Shown here piece by piece: positions 1 through 7,907 of a stretch of DNA of 64,000 nt. The DNA comes from Acidobacteriota bacterium (GTDB lineage Bacteria > Acidobacteriota > Thermoanaerobaculia > Multivoradales > JBCCEF01). The stretch lies in NCBI GenBank assembly GCA_039030395.1, contig JBCCEF010000006.1:1-64000 (forward strand). Reading direction: 5' to 3'. Position numbers and translations under genes: made by a program. A model generated the notes under the pieces. That model was given only the letters and a program-made list of their open reading frames with translations, was not told the origin of the DNA and made no database searches. Each line of letters opens with the position of its first letter. The first letter of the stretch is position 1.

Positions 1-13
1 AACTGCCGTGCCC

Positions 14-68
14 GTGGAAATCGCTCTGCGATTCCCACCGCCACTTGGAAAACGCTGCGCGTTTCCCA
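14..68. repeat. two adjacent similar short hairpins
   Basis: Bases 14-38 and 46-68 each form a stem of about ten base pairs around a 3-base loop, each with one mismatch. The two stems are related in sequence (GGAAAtCGC and GGAAAaCGC arms with TTCCCA returns). This looks like a REP-type intergenic pair. The rest of 1-504 shows no convincing gene; the flank lies left of the island boundary and may be chromosome or an older element remnant. Confidence 0.45.
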
Positions 69-504
69 CAGTTTCCACAGCCTCGACGACGGTCGATCTC
101 GATGTCTTATCGGTGGACCAGACTCGGAGGGGAGCAGGATAATCTGTAGGCTCCAAGATGTCGACTGCTATCTCCTCAAATAGCGCTGCTGGAGCGACGA
201 TGTCGGCCACTGGGTTTACCGTGTCGATGCACAGCAAACGGAACTAGGAGGGCGAGCCGATCGCAGAGGTCTGGGTCTTAGTCAAGCCGCCCGGCCAAGG
301 CGCGACGCATGCCGGAAGTGGTTCAGGCGAGCCACAGGGCAGATCTTGGGTGCCTTCGAATTGGGGCCAAGATCGGCAAAGATCGAGCGTTCAGAGCAGT
401 CTCAAGGCAGTGCTGAGATGATGACTCATGGGTGACTCGCCAACTCCAGCAATCAGTTCCACTCCTGGTCCAAGGAATGTATGCCTTTGATTCGGAGGGA
501 CCTA

Positions 505-554
505 ATTGGTGCACCCGTAGGGATTCGAACACCAAGCCTTCTGATCCGTAGTCA
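505..554. repeat. attL: attachment site, left (partial tRNA-Arg 3' end copy)
   Basis: Fifty bases match the 3' half of the tRNA-Arg gene at 31,028-31,077 with two mismatches. The copy covers CCA, acceptor 3' strand, T arm and anticodon region, then diverges ('gtcatacag' instead of 'gtcagatgc'). It has no 5' half, so it is not a tRNA gene. The direct orientation and the neighbouring integrase make it the distal crossover site of the island. Confidence 0.9.
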
Positions 555-685
555 TACAGACATGCTGTTGCAACAAATTTCAGCGTGTCTCCTCTCGCCT
601 CAAGATTCCTTGTAACCGTTGACATGATTGAAGTTAGATCGTACCATCCTTGGCCATGGTGTTTCACCCAGTTGCTGTCGGCGTA

Positions 686-725
686 GTACCTAATCAGTAC
701 CTATGGTACCTAGACAGTACCTAAG
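686..725. repeat. left integrase arm-type repeats
   Basis: Two tandem related repeats, 686-705 and 706-725, share gtaccta...cagtaccta. The second is identical over 20 bases to 30,942-30,961 at the other end of the island, in the same orientation. Their position between the attachment core and the integrase gene, and their presence at both ends, fit accessory integrase or excisionase binding sites. The repeat just upstream of the integrase start could also autoregulate it. Confidence 0.65.
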
Positions 726-772
726 AATCCGGGCTTGAAGGCCCGGACCCAGCTCGACGAGGAGGTCTCTCG

Positions 773-1954
773 ATGGCCACGATTCATCTCACCGATCGCA
801 GGCTCCAGGCCCTCGAGGCAGGGCGCTATCAAGTCGACTATTGGGACGAGAGCCTGCCCGGTTTCGGAGTGCGGGTGAGCCCGAGTGGTAGGAAGAGCTT
901 CGTCGTCATGTACTACGCCGCGAGCGGCAAGCGGCGAATGACTCTGGGGCCTTACCCGGCCCTGGGACTGGCCGACGCTCGTCAACGGGCCAAAGCGGTG
1001 CTCTACGATGTCGCCCTGGGCAACGATCCCCACCTTCAGAAGCAGGCCGAACGTCATGCCGAAACCTTCGACGAACTCGCCGCTGAGTTCCTGGAGCGGC
1101 ACTCGAAACCCAAGAAGCGCAGCTGGCAAGAGGACGAGCGCCTGATCGAGAAAGAGCTGAAGCCCCACTGGAAAGGACGCAAGGCACGGGACATCGGCCG
1201 GAGGGATGTCATTCTCGTGCTCGACCGGATCGCCGAGCGCGGCGCCCCGATCATGGCGAACCGGACGCGGGCTTTGATCTCGACGATGTTCAATTTTGGG
1301 ATCGGCCGCGACATTGTGGAGCAGAATCCAACCATCGGCGTGCCGCGCCCGGGCAAGGAGCGCCAGCGCGATCGGGTCCTGAACGAGGCAGAGATCCGAA
1401 CCCTTTGGCAGACTCTGGACACCCAGGAGCCGGTGATGGCCGCCACCTTCAAGATGCGGTTGCTCACGGCCCAGCGAGGAATCGAGGTTCTCACCATGCG
1501 TTGGGAGGACATCGAGGGCGACTGGTGGACCATCCCCGGCAGCGCGGCGAAAAACGGACTCGCCCATCGCGTGCCTCTGTCGCCCCAGGCTTTGGCACTG
1601 ATCGAAGAACTTCGCTCGATCACCGGCGACAGTCCTTGGGTCTTCGAAAGTCAGCGCCGGCCAGGAACCCACATCAAAGCCGTGCAGAAGGCCGCGGAAA
1701 GGGTGGCCCAGGATTCCGGCGTCTCCTTCGTCTGCCACGACCTACGCCGCACCGCCGCGAGCTTCATGACTTCCGCTGGGATCTCCCGCCTGGTGGTCTC
1801 CAAGATCCTCAATCACGTAGAGAGCGGTGTCACCGCCGTCTACGATCGCCACAGCTACGATGCCGAGAAGCGGCAGGCCCTCGTTCTGTGGGGGGATCGA
1901 CTGGAGCGGATCCTCGGACAGGCCGAACCAGGCAACGTCGTCCGGATCGCGTGA
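773..1954 (+). CDS. int: P4-type tyrosine site-specific integrase
   Basis: Predicted to catalyse integration and excision of the island at the tRNA-Arg 3' end. The 393-aa length fits P4-family integrases. Residues ~1-90 resemble the DUF4102 arm-binding domain (LPGFGVRVSPSGRKSFVVMY), followed by a SAM-like core-binding region and a C-terminal catalytic domain. Catalytic landmarks are visible: Arg in AQRGIEVLTMRW, HDLRR (HxxR box), His in ILNHVES, and the nucleophile region VYDRHSYD. A strong GAGGAGG ribosome site precedes the ATG. Its place at the end distal to the intact tRNA, next to the attL copy, is typical for tRNA-targeting islands. It appears intact. Confidence 0.93.
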   Translation: MATIHLTDRRLQALEAGRYQVDYWDESLPGFGVRVSPSGRKSFVVMYYAASGKRRMTLGPYPALGLADARQRAKAVLYDVALGNDPHLQKQAERHAETFDELAAEFLERHSKPKKRSWQEDERLIEKELKPHWKGRKARDIGRRDVILVLDRIAERGAPIMANRTRALISTMFNFGIGRDIVEQNPTIGVPRPGKERQRDRVLNEAEIRTLWQTLDTQEPVMAATFKMRLLTAQRGIEVLTMRWEDIEGDWWTIPGSAAKNGLAHRVPLSPQALALIEELRSITGDSPWVFESQRRPGTHIKAVQKAAERVAQDSGVSFVCHDLRRTAASFMTSAGISRLVVSKILNHVESGVTAVYDRHSYDAEKRQALVLWGDRLERILGQAEPGNVVRIA

Positions 1955-1972
1955 GCCTAGGCAGAGGCACAG

Positions 1973-2230
1973 ATGAAGCCCCGGAAACTCCTGGTCAAGC
2001 TCGTGCGCGGCGATCTCCAGAACGTCGCCTTTCGCGATGTCCAGCGGCTGGTCGAGGCCTTTGGCTTCTCCTTGGCGAGGATCAGTGGCAGTCACCACAT
2101 CTACTCCCATCCCGGAATTCCCGAGATGCTCAACCTGCAAGAGGTCAAGGGGCAAACCAAGCCCTACCAGCTCCGCCAACTCCTGAAGCTGGTCGAGCGG
2201 TACAATCTGACCCTGGAGGACAGCCCATGA
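1973..2230 (+). CDS. hicA: HicA-type mRNA interferase toxin
   Basis: An 85-aa protein with the HicA double-stranded RNA-binding-like fold signature: a lysine-rich start, LVEAFGFSLARISGSHHIYSHP with the conserved GSHHIY segment containing the catalytic histidine, and a C-terminal LKLVERYNLT helix. HicA toxins cleave mRNA and are neutralised by HicB. It overlaps hicB by four bases (ATGA), so the two are translationally coupled in toxin-antitoxin order. It lies directly behind the integrase and probably stabilises the island. All family landmarks appear present. Confidence 0.88.
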   Translation: MKPRKLLVKLVRGDLQNVAFRDVQRLVEAFGFSLARISGSHHIYSHPGIPEMLNLQEVKGQTKPYQLRQLLKLVERYNLTLEDSP

Positions 2231-2448
2231 CCGACTACCACATCAACATCTTCTTCAGTGACGAGGATGGCGGCTACATCGCGGACATCCCTGACCTGGA
2301 GGCTTGCTCAGCCTTCGGCGCTACCGCCGAGGAAGCGCTCTCCGAGGTCGAGCGAGCGAAAGCGGCCTGGCTCAAAGCAGCCGAGGAAACGGGAAAGCCC
2401 GTCCCGCCACCGCGCTACCGGCCGGCGATTTACCAGGTATCGGGTTAG
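2227..2448 (+). CDS. hicB: HicB-type antitoxin (short form)
   Basis: A 73-aa protein matching the HicB partial-RNase-H fold: YHINIFFSDEDGGYIADIPDLEACSAFGATAEEALSEV followed by a helix and a short proline-rich tail (PVPPPRYRPAIY). It overlaps hicA by four bases. This short version lacks a clear C-terminal DNA-binding domain, so autoregulation may differ from longer HicB proteins. Its role is to bind and block HicA. Confidence 0.87.
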   Translation: MTDYHINIFFSDEDGGYIADIPDLEACSAFGATAEEALSEVERAKAAWLKAAEETGKPVPPPRYRPAIYQVSG

Positions 2449-2531
2449 AGCCCAAGGCAGAGGCCTCGGCCCACTCGCTGGATCGGAATCCAGCGAGCAG
2501 CTCGACTCGAAGAGATTTCTAGCGACCCGCG

Positions 2532-2909
2532 ATGCAAAGCACCGAAGAAGAAGCCCGGCAACTTCTCGACCTTCTTAGCCGCGAACATCCAGCGGAGGTT
2601 CTTCAAGAGCTTCCCGATCTCATTCGCGAGCATTTCCCGCGTGGCCCAGGCTGCCCTCCAGGCAAGGGTGGAGAAGACGACTCGGACCGCATCGACAGGC
2701 TCGTGGAGGTGTTGAAGGAAGGTCTCGATGAGGACGAGGCCGTAAGGCAAGTAGCCCGAGACGATCCAGGATTCGACGAGAAGAACACTCGCAGGCGCTT
2801 GCGCCGTAAGCTCCCTGAGGCCCTATCAAGGCTCAAAAACCAAGATCCCGAGCGAGAGGAGATCTTTAAGCGGGCCTTCGCCGAGGACATCGAGCCGTGG
2901 GATCTCTGA
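2532..2909 (+). CDS. hypothetical 125-aa protein with terminase-like C-terminal tail
   Basis: No family is recognised. The protein is charged and helical, with a Gly/Pro-rich linker (residues ~37-47) and a middle helical segment (VEVLKEGLDEDEAVRQVARDDP). Its last twelve residues, RAFAEDIEPWDL, nearly repeat the last twelve of the terminase ATPase encoded at 7,904-8,746 (RAFSEDLEAWDL); ten of twelve are identical and both proteins stop right there. This suggests a shared docking tail or gene-fragment ancestry. It follows HicB by about 80 bases and precedes the regulatory gap before alpA. Confidence 0.6.
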   Translation: MQSTEEEARQLLDLLSREHPAEVLQELPDLIREHFPRGPGCPPGKGGEDDSDRIDRLVEVLKEGLDEDEAVRQVARDDPGFDEKNTRRRLRRKLPEALSRLKNQDPEREEIFKRAFAEDIEPWDL

Positions 2910-2944
2910 CCGCTGGACCCTAAACCGCACGACACCCTCTGAGA

Positions 2945-3090
2945 CAGGCCGAACCACTTATTCCGGGTTTTGTGGTTCGATGCCGCGGAACCCCCAGGGT
3001 TTCGGCAGCTTATTGCCGGACCACTAATAGGAGGGTTAATTGGTTCACCAAAACCTATTGATTCAATGATTTGTCCGTGTCTACCCTGAT
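2945..3090. promoter_or_regulatory. inverted-repeat-rich intergenic region upstream of the alpA operon
   Basis: The 228-base gap between 2,909 and 3,138 contains GAACCAC (2,951-2,957) with its perfect inverse GTGGTTC (2,972-2,978), then a second group: AATAGG and CCTATT as inverted arms around a ggttaattggttcacc core, and a short TTGATTCAA palindrome. It is more AT-rich than its surroundings. Likely roles are operator sites for the AlpA-like protein, the main operon promoter, or iterons for the primase. Which of these applies is not known. Confidence 0.45.
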
Positions 3091-3137
3091 TCTCGAGCCG
3101 CCTCGAAGAGGCAACTTGCAATGGCCCGAGAGACAGA

Positions 3138-3359
3138 ATGATCGAGCAAACTCAGCCACGACTCCTCCGCACCAAGGACGTTCTCGACCGACTTAACATC
3201 TCCCGCGCAACACTCTGGCGGTGGGAGCGGGCAGGCCTGGTGCCGGCTCGCCGGCGAATTGGCCCCAACATCGTGGGCTGGCTCGCGGAGGAGATTGACG
3301 AGTTCATCGAGAGCCGGCCCGCTCTCGGCGCCCCGCGTGAGCCCGAGGCCTCTTCATGA
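3138..3359 (+). CDS. AlpA-family helix-turn-helix regulator
   Basis: A 73-aa protein with an N-terminal MerR/AlpA-type helix-turn-helix: LLRTKDVLDRLNISRATLWRWERAGLVP, followed by the wing RRIGPNIVGWLAEEIDEFIESRP. AlpA proteins of P4-like elements act as transcriptional activators or excisionases. It is the first gene of the operon, overlaps the primase gene by four bases (ATGA), and lies directly behind a gap rich in inverted repeats that may be its targets. Function as regulator or excisionase is inferred from the family. Confidence 0.85.
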   Translation: MIEQTQPRLLRTKDVLDRLNISRATLWRWERAGLVPARRRIGPNIVGWLAEEIDEFIESRPALGAPREPEASS

Positions 3360-5773
3360 CGAGCGCCTGGGCTTCCTCTTTGGGATTCGGCGCAATGGAG
3401 GCCGAGGACATCGAACGTCGTCTGCTCACTACGGTGCTTGGACGAAGCGGGCGTCCAGAGGGCGATGAGATCCGGTTCCGGTGTCCATTTCCAGAAAGAC
3501 ATCGGAATGGCGACGCAGATCCCTCGGCCCGCTATCACCCGACCAAAGGGGTTTGGCGATGCGATGCCTGCGGCAAGGACGGTGGTGGTCTAGAACTTTG
3601 CAGGAGTCTCGGCGTCTCGTTTGAGAAACCCTCCAAACCGCGATCCGCCAAGCGCGTCGCGTGCTACGGATACTGCTCCCAGTCCGGCGACGTGCTCCGG
3701 CGCAAAGTTCGTTGGGAGCCCGGCTTCAACGGGCGCCCAAAGAGCTTCACCTGGGAACGACCGGACGGACAAGGTGGGTGGGTCTCAGCCAAGGGAGACG
3801 GCAATCCGAAGGTGCTCTTCCGGTCCGAGGATCTTCTCAACGCACGGTCGAACGAAGGTGTCGTTCTGGTCGTAGAGGGCGAGAAAGACGCGGAGCGCGC
3901 CAAGAGCCTCGGCCTGGTGGCCGTGTGCAACCCCGAGGGCGCCGGCTCCTGGCGGGACGAGTACTCCCAACAGCTTCGGGATTTGCCCGTCCTGGTGGTG
4001 GCGGATCGAGATGAACCAGGGCGGCGGCATGCCGAAGCGGTGGCGATTTCTTTATTTACGATCGCAGGTTCCGTGCGGCTGGGCGAGCTTCCCGGCAACG
4101 GTATCAACGACCTGTCGGACTGGATCGAAGAGGGGACCTGTCGAGGCTTTGAGTCCGCAAGCCTTCGCGCACAGCTCCTGGAATGGGCGGACTCGGTTCC
4201 TGAATTCACCGGTGGGTCAGAGCCGCACGAGAGCGGAAAAGCCTCCTCGGAATCTCGAGTCGAGGCACTCTTTCAATCGATTGCCGGCCTGGCCGACGAT
4301 GCAGACCTTGAGCCTCACCTGCGGGAACTCGGGAAGATAGCTCCCAGTCTCGACCCACTAGATCGTGAACTTCTCCGAGAGCGCGCGGTCTCTGCACTGA
4401 AGGACAAGACGAAGGCGCCGGGACGCCTGGTCGATGCCGCAATGAAGGTGAGCCATCTGCCGGATGCGGGAGGCGGCCCCGGGCGATCGCTGGTCTTCGC
4501 GGAGTTCGAGCCGTGGCCTGAAGCGGTCGAAGGTGGCGCACTCCTGGCGGAACTCGAAGCGACGTTCGAACGCTACACGGTGCTCGCTCCAGGTGCGGCC
4601 GTGGCGCTCGCACTCTGGACCCTGTTCACTTACTGCTTCGACGCCTTTCCCGTGTCGCCCCTGCTCGCCTTGACTTCCCCCGAGAAGCGCTGCGGCAAGA
4701 CGACTCTCGTCACGCTGTTGAGCAATCTGGTGCGGCGGCCCCTACCCGCCTCGAACATCTCGCCGGCAGCGCTCTTCCGCGCCGTGGAAGCCTACGAACC
4801 CACGCTCCTGGTTGATGAAGCGGACACCTTCCTCAAAGAGCGGGAAGAGCTTCGAGGCATCCTCAACAGCGGACACACCCGTGCGACGGCCTTTGTCGTG
4901 CGAACGGTAGGTGACCAGCACGAGGCACGCACGTTCAGTACCTGGGGTCCCAAGGCCCTCGCAATGATCGGCCGCCTGCCGTCGACGCTAGAGGATCGAT
5001 CCATCCTTGTACCGATGAAACGCAAGGCTCCCGGCGAGACGGTCGAACGGCTCCGGCTGGATCGCCTTGAGGAGTTTCTGCAGCTACGGCAGAAGGCAAC
5101 GCGCTGGGCACTGGATCGCCACGAAGCCCTAGTGGGCGCCGAGCCGCGGGTGCCGACCGAGTTGCACGACCGGGCCGCGGACAACTGGCGGCCGCTGCTG
5201 GCCATCGCCAACGACGCGGCAGGTCACTGGCCCGAGAAGGCACGGAGCGCAGCTCACGCCTTGACCCTCGGAGGCGATGACGACTCCTCCATCCGGGTCC
5301 AACTCCTCGTGGACATCAACCGGCTATTTGCCTCCCGTGCCGCCGATCAGCTCTTCTCGGAAAGTCTTCTCGCCGATCTCGTCACCCTGGAGTCCCGACC
5401 CTGGGGCGAATGGAAGCGGGGCAAGGCCATGACGGCCATTGGCCTGGCGCGACTACTCAAGCCCTTCGGCGTGAGGCCAAGAAAGATCCGCATCGGACAG
5501 GAGACCCGACAGGGTTACCGAGCCGCGGACTTCGCCGACGCCTTTGCTCGGTACCTCCCTGGCTCCTCCGAACCCCATACCGAGCCGGAACACTCGGAAC
5601 AACGCAATAACGACGGTGCTTTTCGCGCCTCGGTAACCCGGAACACCGAGGATTCTGTTCCAGCTCGCGAATCGCTGAAAAGCCCCTTGCCCGCGGGCTT
5701 TGTTCCGAGTGTTCCGGGTGAACTCGGAAGGGACTCCCATCCCGCTGGAGATCGGGAGGTCTTCGAGCTATGA
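3356..5773 (+). CDS. primase/helicase-like replication protein (zinc finger, Toprim, DUF3631 ATPase)
   Basis: An 805-aa multidomain protein. Residues ~35-80 form a CHC2-like zinc-finger region (FRCPFPERH...WRCDACGKDGG). Residues ~165-235 match a Toprim fold (VVLVVEGEKDAERA, then VLVVADRDEPGRRHAE). A C-terminal ATPase of DUF3631 type follows, with LTSPEKRCGKTTL as Walker A and TLLVDEADTF as Walker B, plus the RSILVPMKRK segment. Such proteins prime and unwind DNA for autonomous replication of P4-like satellites. It overlaps both neighbours by four bases. The tail after residue ~715 is low-complexity and may be a linker. Intact reading frame. Confidence 0.85.
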   Translation: MTSAWASSLGFGAMEAEDIERRLLTTVLGRSGRPEGDEIRFRCPFPERHRNGDADPSARYHPTKGVWRCDACGKDGGGLELCRSLGVSFEKPSKPRSAKRVACYGYCSQSGDVLRRKVRWEPGFNGRPKSFTWERPDGQGGWVSAKGDGNPKVLFRSEDLLNARSNEGVVLVVEGEKDAERAKSLGLVAVCNPEGAGSWRDEYSQQLRDLPVLVVADRDEPGRRHAEAVAISLFTIAGSVRLGELPGNGINDLSDWIEEGTCRGFESASLRAQLLEWADSVPEFTGGSEPHESGKASSESRVEALFQSIAGLADDADLEPHLRELGKIAPSLDPLDRELLRERAVSALKDKTKAPGRLVDAAMKVSHLPDAGGGPGRSLVFAEFEPWPEAVEGGALLAELEATFERYTVLAPGAAVALALWTLFTYCFDAFPVSPLLALTSPEKRCGKTTLVTLLSNLVRRPLPASNISPAALFRAVEAYEPTLLVDEADTFLKEREELRGILNSGHTRATAFVVRTVGDQHEARTFSTWGPKALAMIGRLPSTLEDRSILVPMKRKAPGETVERLRLDRLEEFLQLRQKATRWALDRHEALVGAEPRVPTELHDRAADNWRPLLAIANDAAGHWPEKARSAAHALTLGGDDDSSIRVQLLVDINRLFASRAADQLFSESLLADLVTLESRPWGEWKRGKAMTAIGLARLLKPFGVRPRKIRIGQETRQGYRAADFADAFARYLPGSSEPHTEPEHSEQRNNDGAFRASVTRNTEDSVPARESLKSPLPAGFVPSVPGELGRDSHPAGDREVFEL

Positions 5774-6183
5774 CCGCACAGGAACTCCTCGAGACGATGA
5801 GGCGGTCCGGGGCCGCTCTGGCTGTGGTGGGGGACCGCCTGCGGATCGAAGCGCCACCGGGTGTGGTGACTCCCGAACTCCGCCAAGAGCTCGTCAGCCA
5901 CAAGTCCGAGCTGATTTCCGAGCTGTCGGCGTCTCGGCACTGGCCGGCCGAGTCCCTCGATGCGGAGCGGCGTTTCGGTGGGCCCTACGCTCGCTTGTTT
6001 CCTTTCCTGGGCCAACGGGTCGACTCGGTGGAAGGTCCCGGCATTTTGGAGCAAGTCTTCGCCGACCGGGTCGCCATCGCCCTGGTTTCGACTCCTTCAA
6101 CCCTCACGTTCCTCTTGCCATCGGAAGTCTGGCCCGCGGGAAGATCTCGAAGCTGTGCCATGACTCCTCTGGGGGGTAACTAG
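5770..6183 (+). CDS. small protein with TubC-like N-terminal docking domain
   Basis: A 137-aa protein starting TAQELLETMRRSGAALAVVGDRLRIEAPPGVVTPELRQELVSHKSELI, the pattern of TubC N-terminal docking domains, which mediate protein-protein contacts. In mobile elements this domain commonly accompanies DUF3631 primases, so it probably docks onto the upstream protein, whose gene overlaps by four bases. The C-terminal half has no recognisable fold. The docking role is inference. Confidence 0.65.
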   Translation: MTAQELLETMRRSGAALAVVGDRLRIEAPPGVVTPELRQELVSHKSELISELSASRHWPAESLDAERRFGGPYARLFPFLGQRVDSVEGPGILEQVFADRVAIALVSTPSTLTFLLPSEVWPAGRSRSCAMTPLGGN

Positions 6184-6185
6184 AG

Positions 6186-6761
6186 GTGGCCGAAGAGAAG
6201 CTCGAACTACGCTACGTCCCGCTCGCCCAAGCTCGACGCTGGGACGACAATCCCAAGAAGCACGACCTCGAAGCCCTGGTGCGCTCGATCGAGACCCACG
6301 GCTTTGGCGATCCCCCGAAGTTCGACAGCACATTGGGTGCCTTGGTCTACGGCAACGGCCGGACCGAGGCCCTGGAGCGGATGCGCGCAGCCGGAAAAGA
6401 GCCGCCGCGGGGCGTCGGGCTGCTCGACGAGGACGAGTGGGCCGTGCCGGTGATCTTCGGCGTCGATGCCGAGAGCCGCGCTGCGGCCGTGGCGTTTGCC
6501 ATCGACCACAACCACCTGACGCTCTTGGGCGGCGGCCTGGGGATCGAGGATCTCGTGCAAATCTGGGACGAAGAAGCCTTGCAGGACCTCCTGCGAACGA
6601 CTCCGGATGCCGGCCCGCTCCTCGCGAGTCTCGGTCCAACGGATCTGGAAAGCCTCGTCCGTGGGCCCGACTTCTCGCCCGTCGCCGGCAGCGAACAATC
6701 ACGACTCGACGAGAAGAAGAAAGTGACGTGTCCGCATTGCGGCGAGGAGTTCCGGCCTTGA
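6186..6761 (+). CDS. ParB/sulfiredoxin-fold protein with C-terminal zinc ribbon
   Basis: A 191-aa protein. Residues ~5-100 match the ParB N-terminal nuclease-like fold (LRYVPLAQARRWDDNPKKHDLEALVRSIETHGF, YGNGRTEALERM), the NGRT motif corresponding to the nucleotide-binding box. The C-terminus has CPHCGEEF, half of a zinc ribbon. Phage ParB-like proteins often lie beside DNA modification enzymes. Here the stop codon overlaps the TTG start of the mom-like gene (TTGA). There is no ParA and no helix-turn-helix, so a partition role is unlikely; a role linked to modification or packaging is more plausible. GTG start three bases after the previous stop. Confidence 0.8.
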   Translation: MAEEKLELRYVPLAQARRWDDNPKKHDLEALVRSIETHGFGDPPKFDSTLGALVYGNGRTEALERMRAAGKEPPRGVGLLDEDEWAVPVIFGVDAESRAAAVAFAIDHNHLTLLGGGLGIEDLVQIWDEEALQDLLRTTPDAGPLLASLGPTDLESLVRGPDFSPVAGSEQSRLDEKKKVTCPHCGEEFRP

Positions 6762-7480
6762 CCGATATTCTGCCGCGAGGGCTCCATCTCGCCTTCTGCT
6801 CCCACGAAGCCGCCAAGCACGCGGTGATGCGCTGGCACTACAGCCGGCGGATGCCCAAGAGCAAGCTCGTTCGGATCGGCGTTTGGGAGGATGCACAGTT
6901 CGTCGGGGTGGTGCTCTTCGGTGTCGGCGCCAATCGCCACCTGGCCTCTCAGTTCGGCCTCGCACCCACGCAGGCCTGTGAGCTGGTGCGCGTGGCTCTG
7001 GCACCCGCCCGCAAACATCCCACTTCCCAAGTCGTTTCCGTCAGCCTCAAACTGCTGCGCCGTCAGTCCCCGGGACTCGAGATTGTCGTTTCCTTCGCGG
7101 ATCTCGGAGAGGGTCACATCGGGACTCTCTACCAAGCCGGCGGGTGGCTCTACCTCGGCGCTTCCGAGCAGAGCTACTTCCGCATCCTCGGAGTGATCGT
7201 CCACCCAAGGACGGTCTATGACCGTTACGGCCGAGGCGGTCAGTCAATCGGCTGGCTGCGCGACCATGTGGATCCGAAGGCGGAACGGGTCGAGATGGCA
7301 CCCAAGCTGCGGTATGTGATGCCGCTGCGCAAGAAACTCCGGCGAGAACTCGAGAAGAGCGCCTTGCCTTACCCCCAACGCGAACGAAGTGACACCGGTG
7401 ACACACCCGCTGCCCAAGCGGGAAAGGGCGGTTCAACTCCGACCCGTTCGCTCCATGCCTCCGAGGCTACCGATGGCTAA
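6758..7480 (+). CDS. mom: Mom-like DNA-modification (GNAT-type) protein
   Basis: A 240-aa protein resembling phage Mu Mom and relatives, which modify adenine in DNA to a bulky acylated form that blocks restriction enzymes. Family features are visible: AVMRWHYSRRMP, IGVWEDAQFVGVVLFGVGAN, CELVRVAL, SFADLGEGHIGTLYQAGGWLYLG, and the C-terminal MAPKLRYVMPLRKKL. The TTG at 6,758 overlaps the upstream stop (TTGA) and begins the conserved region; the longer in-frame ATG at 6,437 lies deep within parB in another frame and is rejected. Coupling to parB and to terminase-like genes suggests it protects packaged or transferred DNA from host restriction. Confidence 0.82.
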   Translation: MTDILPRGLHLAFCSHEAAKHAVMRWHYSRRMPKSKLVRIGVWEDAQFVGVVLFGVGANRHLASQFGLAPTQACELVRVALAPARKHPTSQVVSVSLKLLRRQSPGLEIVVSFADLGEGHIGTLYQAGGWLYLGASEQSYFRILGVIVHPRTVYDRYGRGGQSIGWLRDHVDPKAERVEMAPKLRYVMPLRKKLRRELEKSALPYPQRERSDTGDTPAAQAGKGGSTPTRSLHASEATDG

Positions 7481-7907
7481 GATACGCAAGCCCGGCCGTC
7501 GGTCGAAACTCACTCCCGAGGTGCAGGAGAAGGTCGTCTCCGCCATCCGTGCTGGCAACTACGCCGCGGTGGCGGCAGCTTACGCGGGCATCGGCGAGTC
7601 CACGTTCTATGCGTGGCTCGCCAAGGGACGCGAGGCCAAGAGCGGGGCATATCGGGAGTTTCTGGAGGCCGTAAAAAGAGCCGAAAGCGAGGCCGAGGTG
7701 CGAGCCGTTGCCATCGTGCAGAAGCACATGGAGGACAACTGGGCCGCCGGCATGACCTTCCTCGAACGAAAGTTCCCCCAGCGCTGGGGCCGTCGGGATC
7801 GGCTGAGCGTTGATGTCGAACCGCGGACCGCTCTCGCATCCCTGTTGGGAGTCTCCCCAGAAGATCTCGACGATGCCGTAGAGGCAGCGGCCGAGGACGG
7901 CTCGTGA
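7473..7907 (+). CDS. small terminase subunit-like helix-turn-helix protein
   Basis: A 144-aa protein from the ATG at 7,473, preceded by GAGG. An N-terminal helix-turn-helix (KLTPEVQEKVVSAIRAGNYAAVAAAYAGIGESTFYAWLAKG) is followed by YREFLEAVKRAESEAEVRAVAIVQK and WAAGMTFLERKFPQRWGRRDRL, the usual pattern of phage small terminase and terminase-associated proteins that recognise the packaging site. It overlaps mom upstream and the terminase ATPase gene downstream (GTGA). In-frame upstream starts at 7,389 and 7,455 are possible but overlap mom more deeply. Confidence 0.75.
   Translation: MAKIRKPGRRSKLTPEVQEKVVSAIRAGNYAAVAAAYAGIGESTFYAWLAKGREAKSGAYREFLEAVKRAESEAEVRAVAIVQKHMEDNWAAGMTFLERKFPQRWGRRDRLSVDVEPRTALASLLGVSPEDLDDAVEAAAEDGS

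Noticed and set aside
60-76. DnaA-box-like TTTCCACA near the window start
   Set aside because: Single imperfect match within hairpin repeats; no cluster of boxes and no dnaA/dnaN context.
323-667. 114-aa minus-strand ORF across the left attachment site
   Set aside because: The segment reading YGSEGLVFESLRVHQ is translated tRNA sequence, a well-known annotation artefact; no ribosome site or family.
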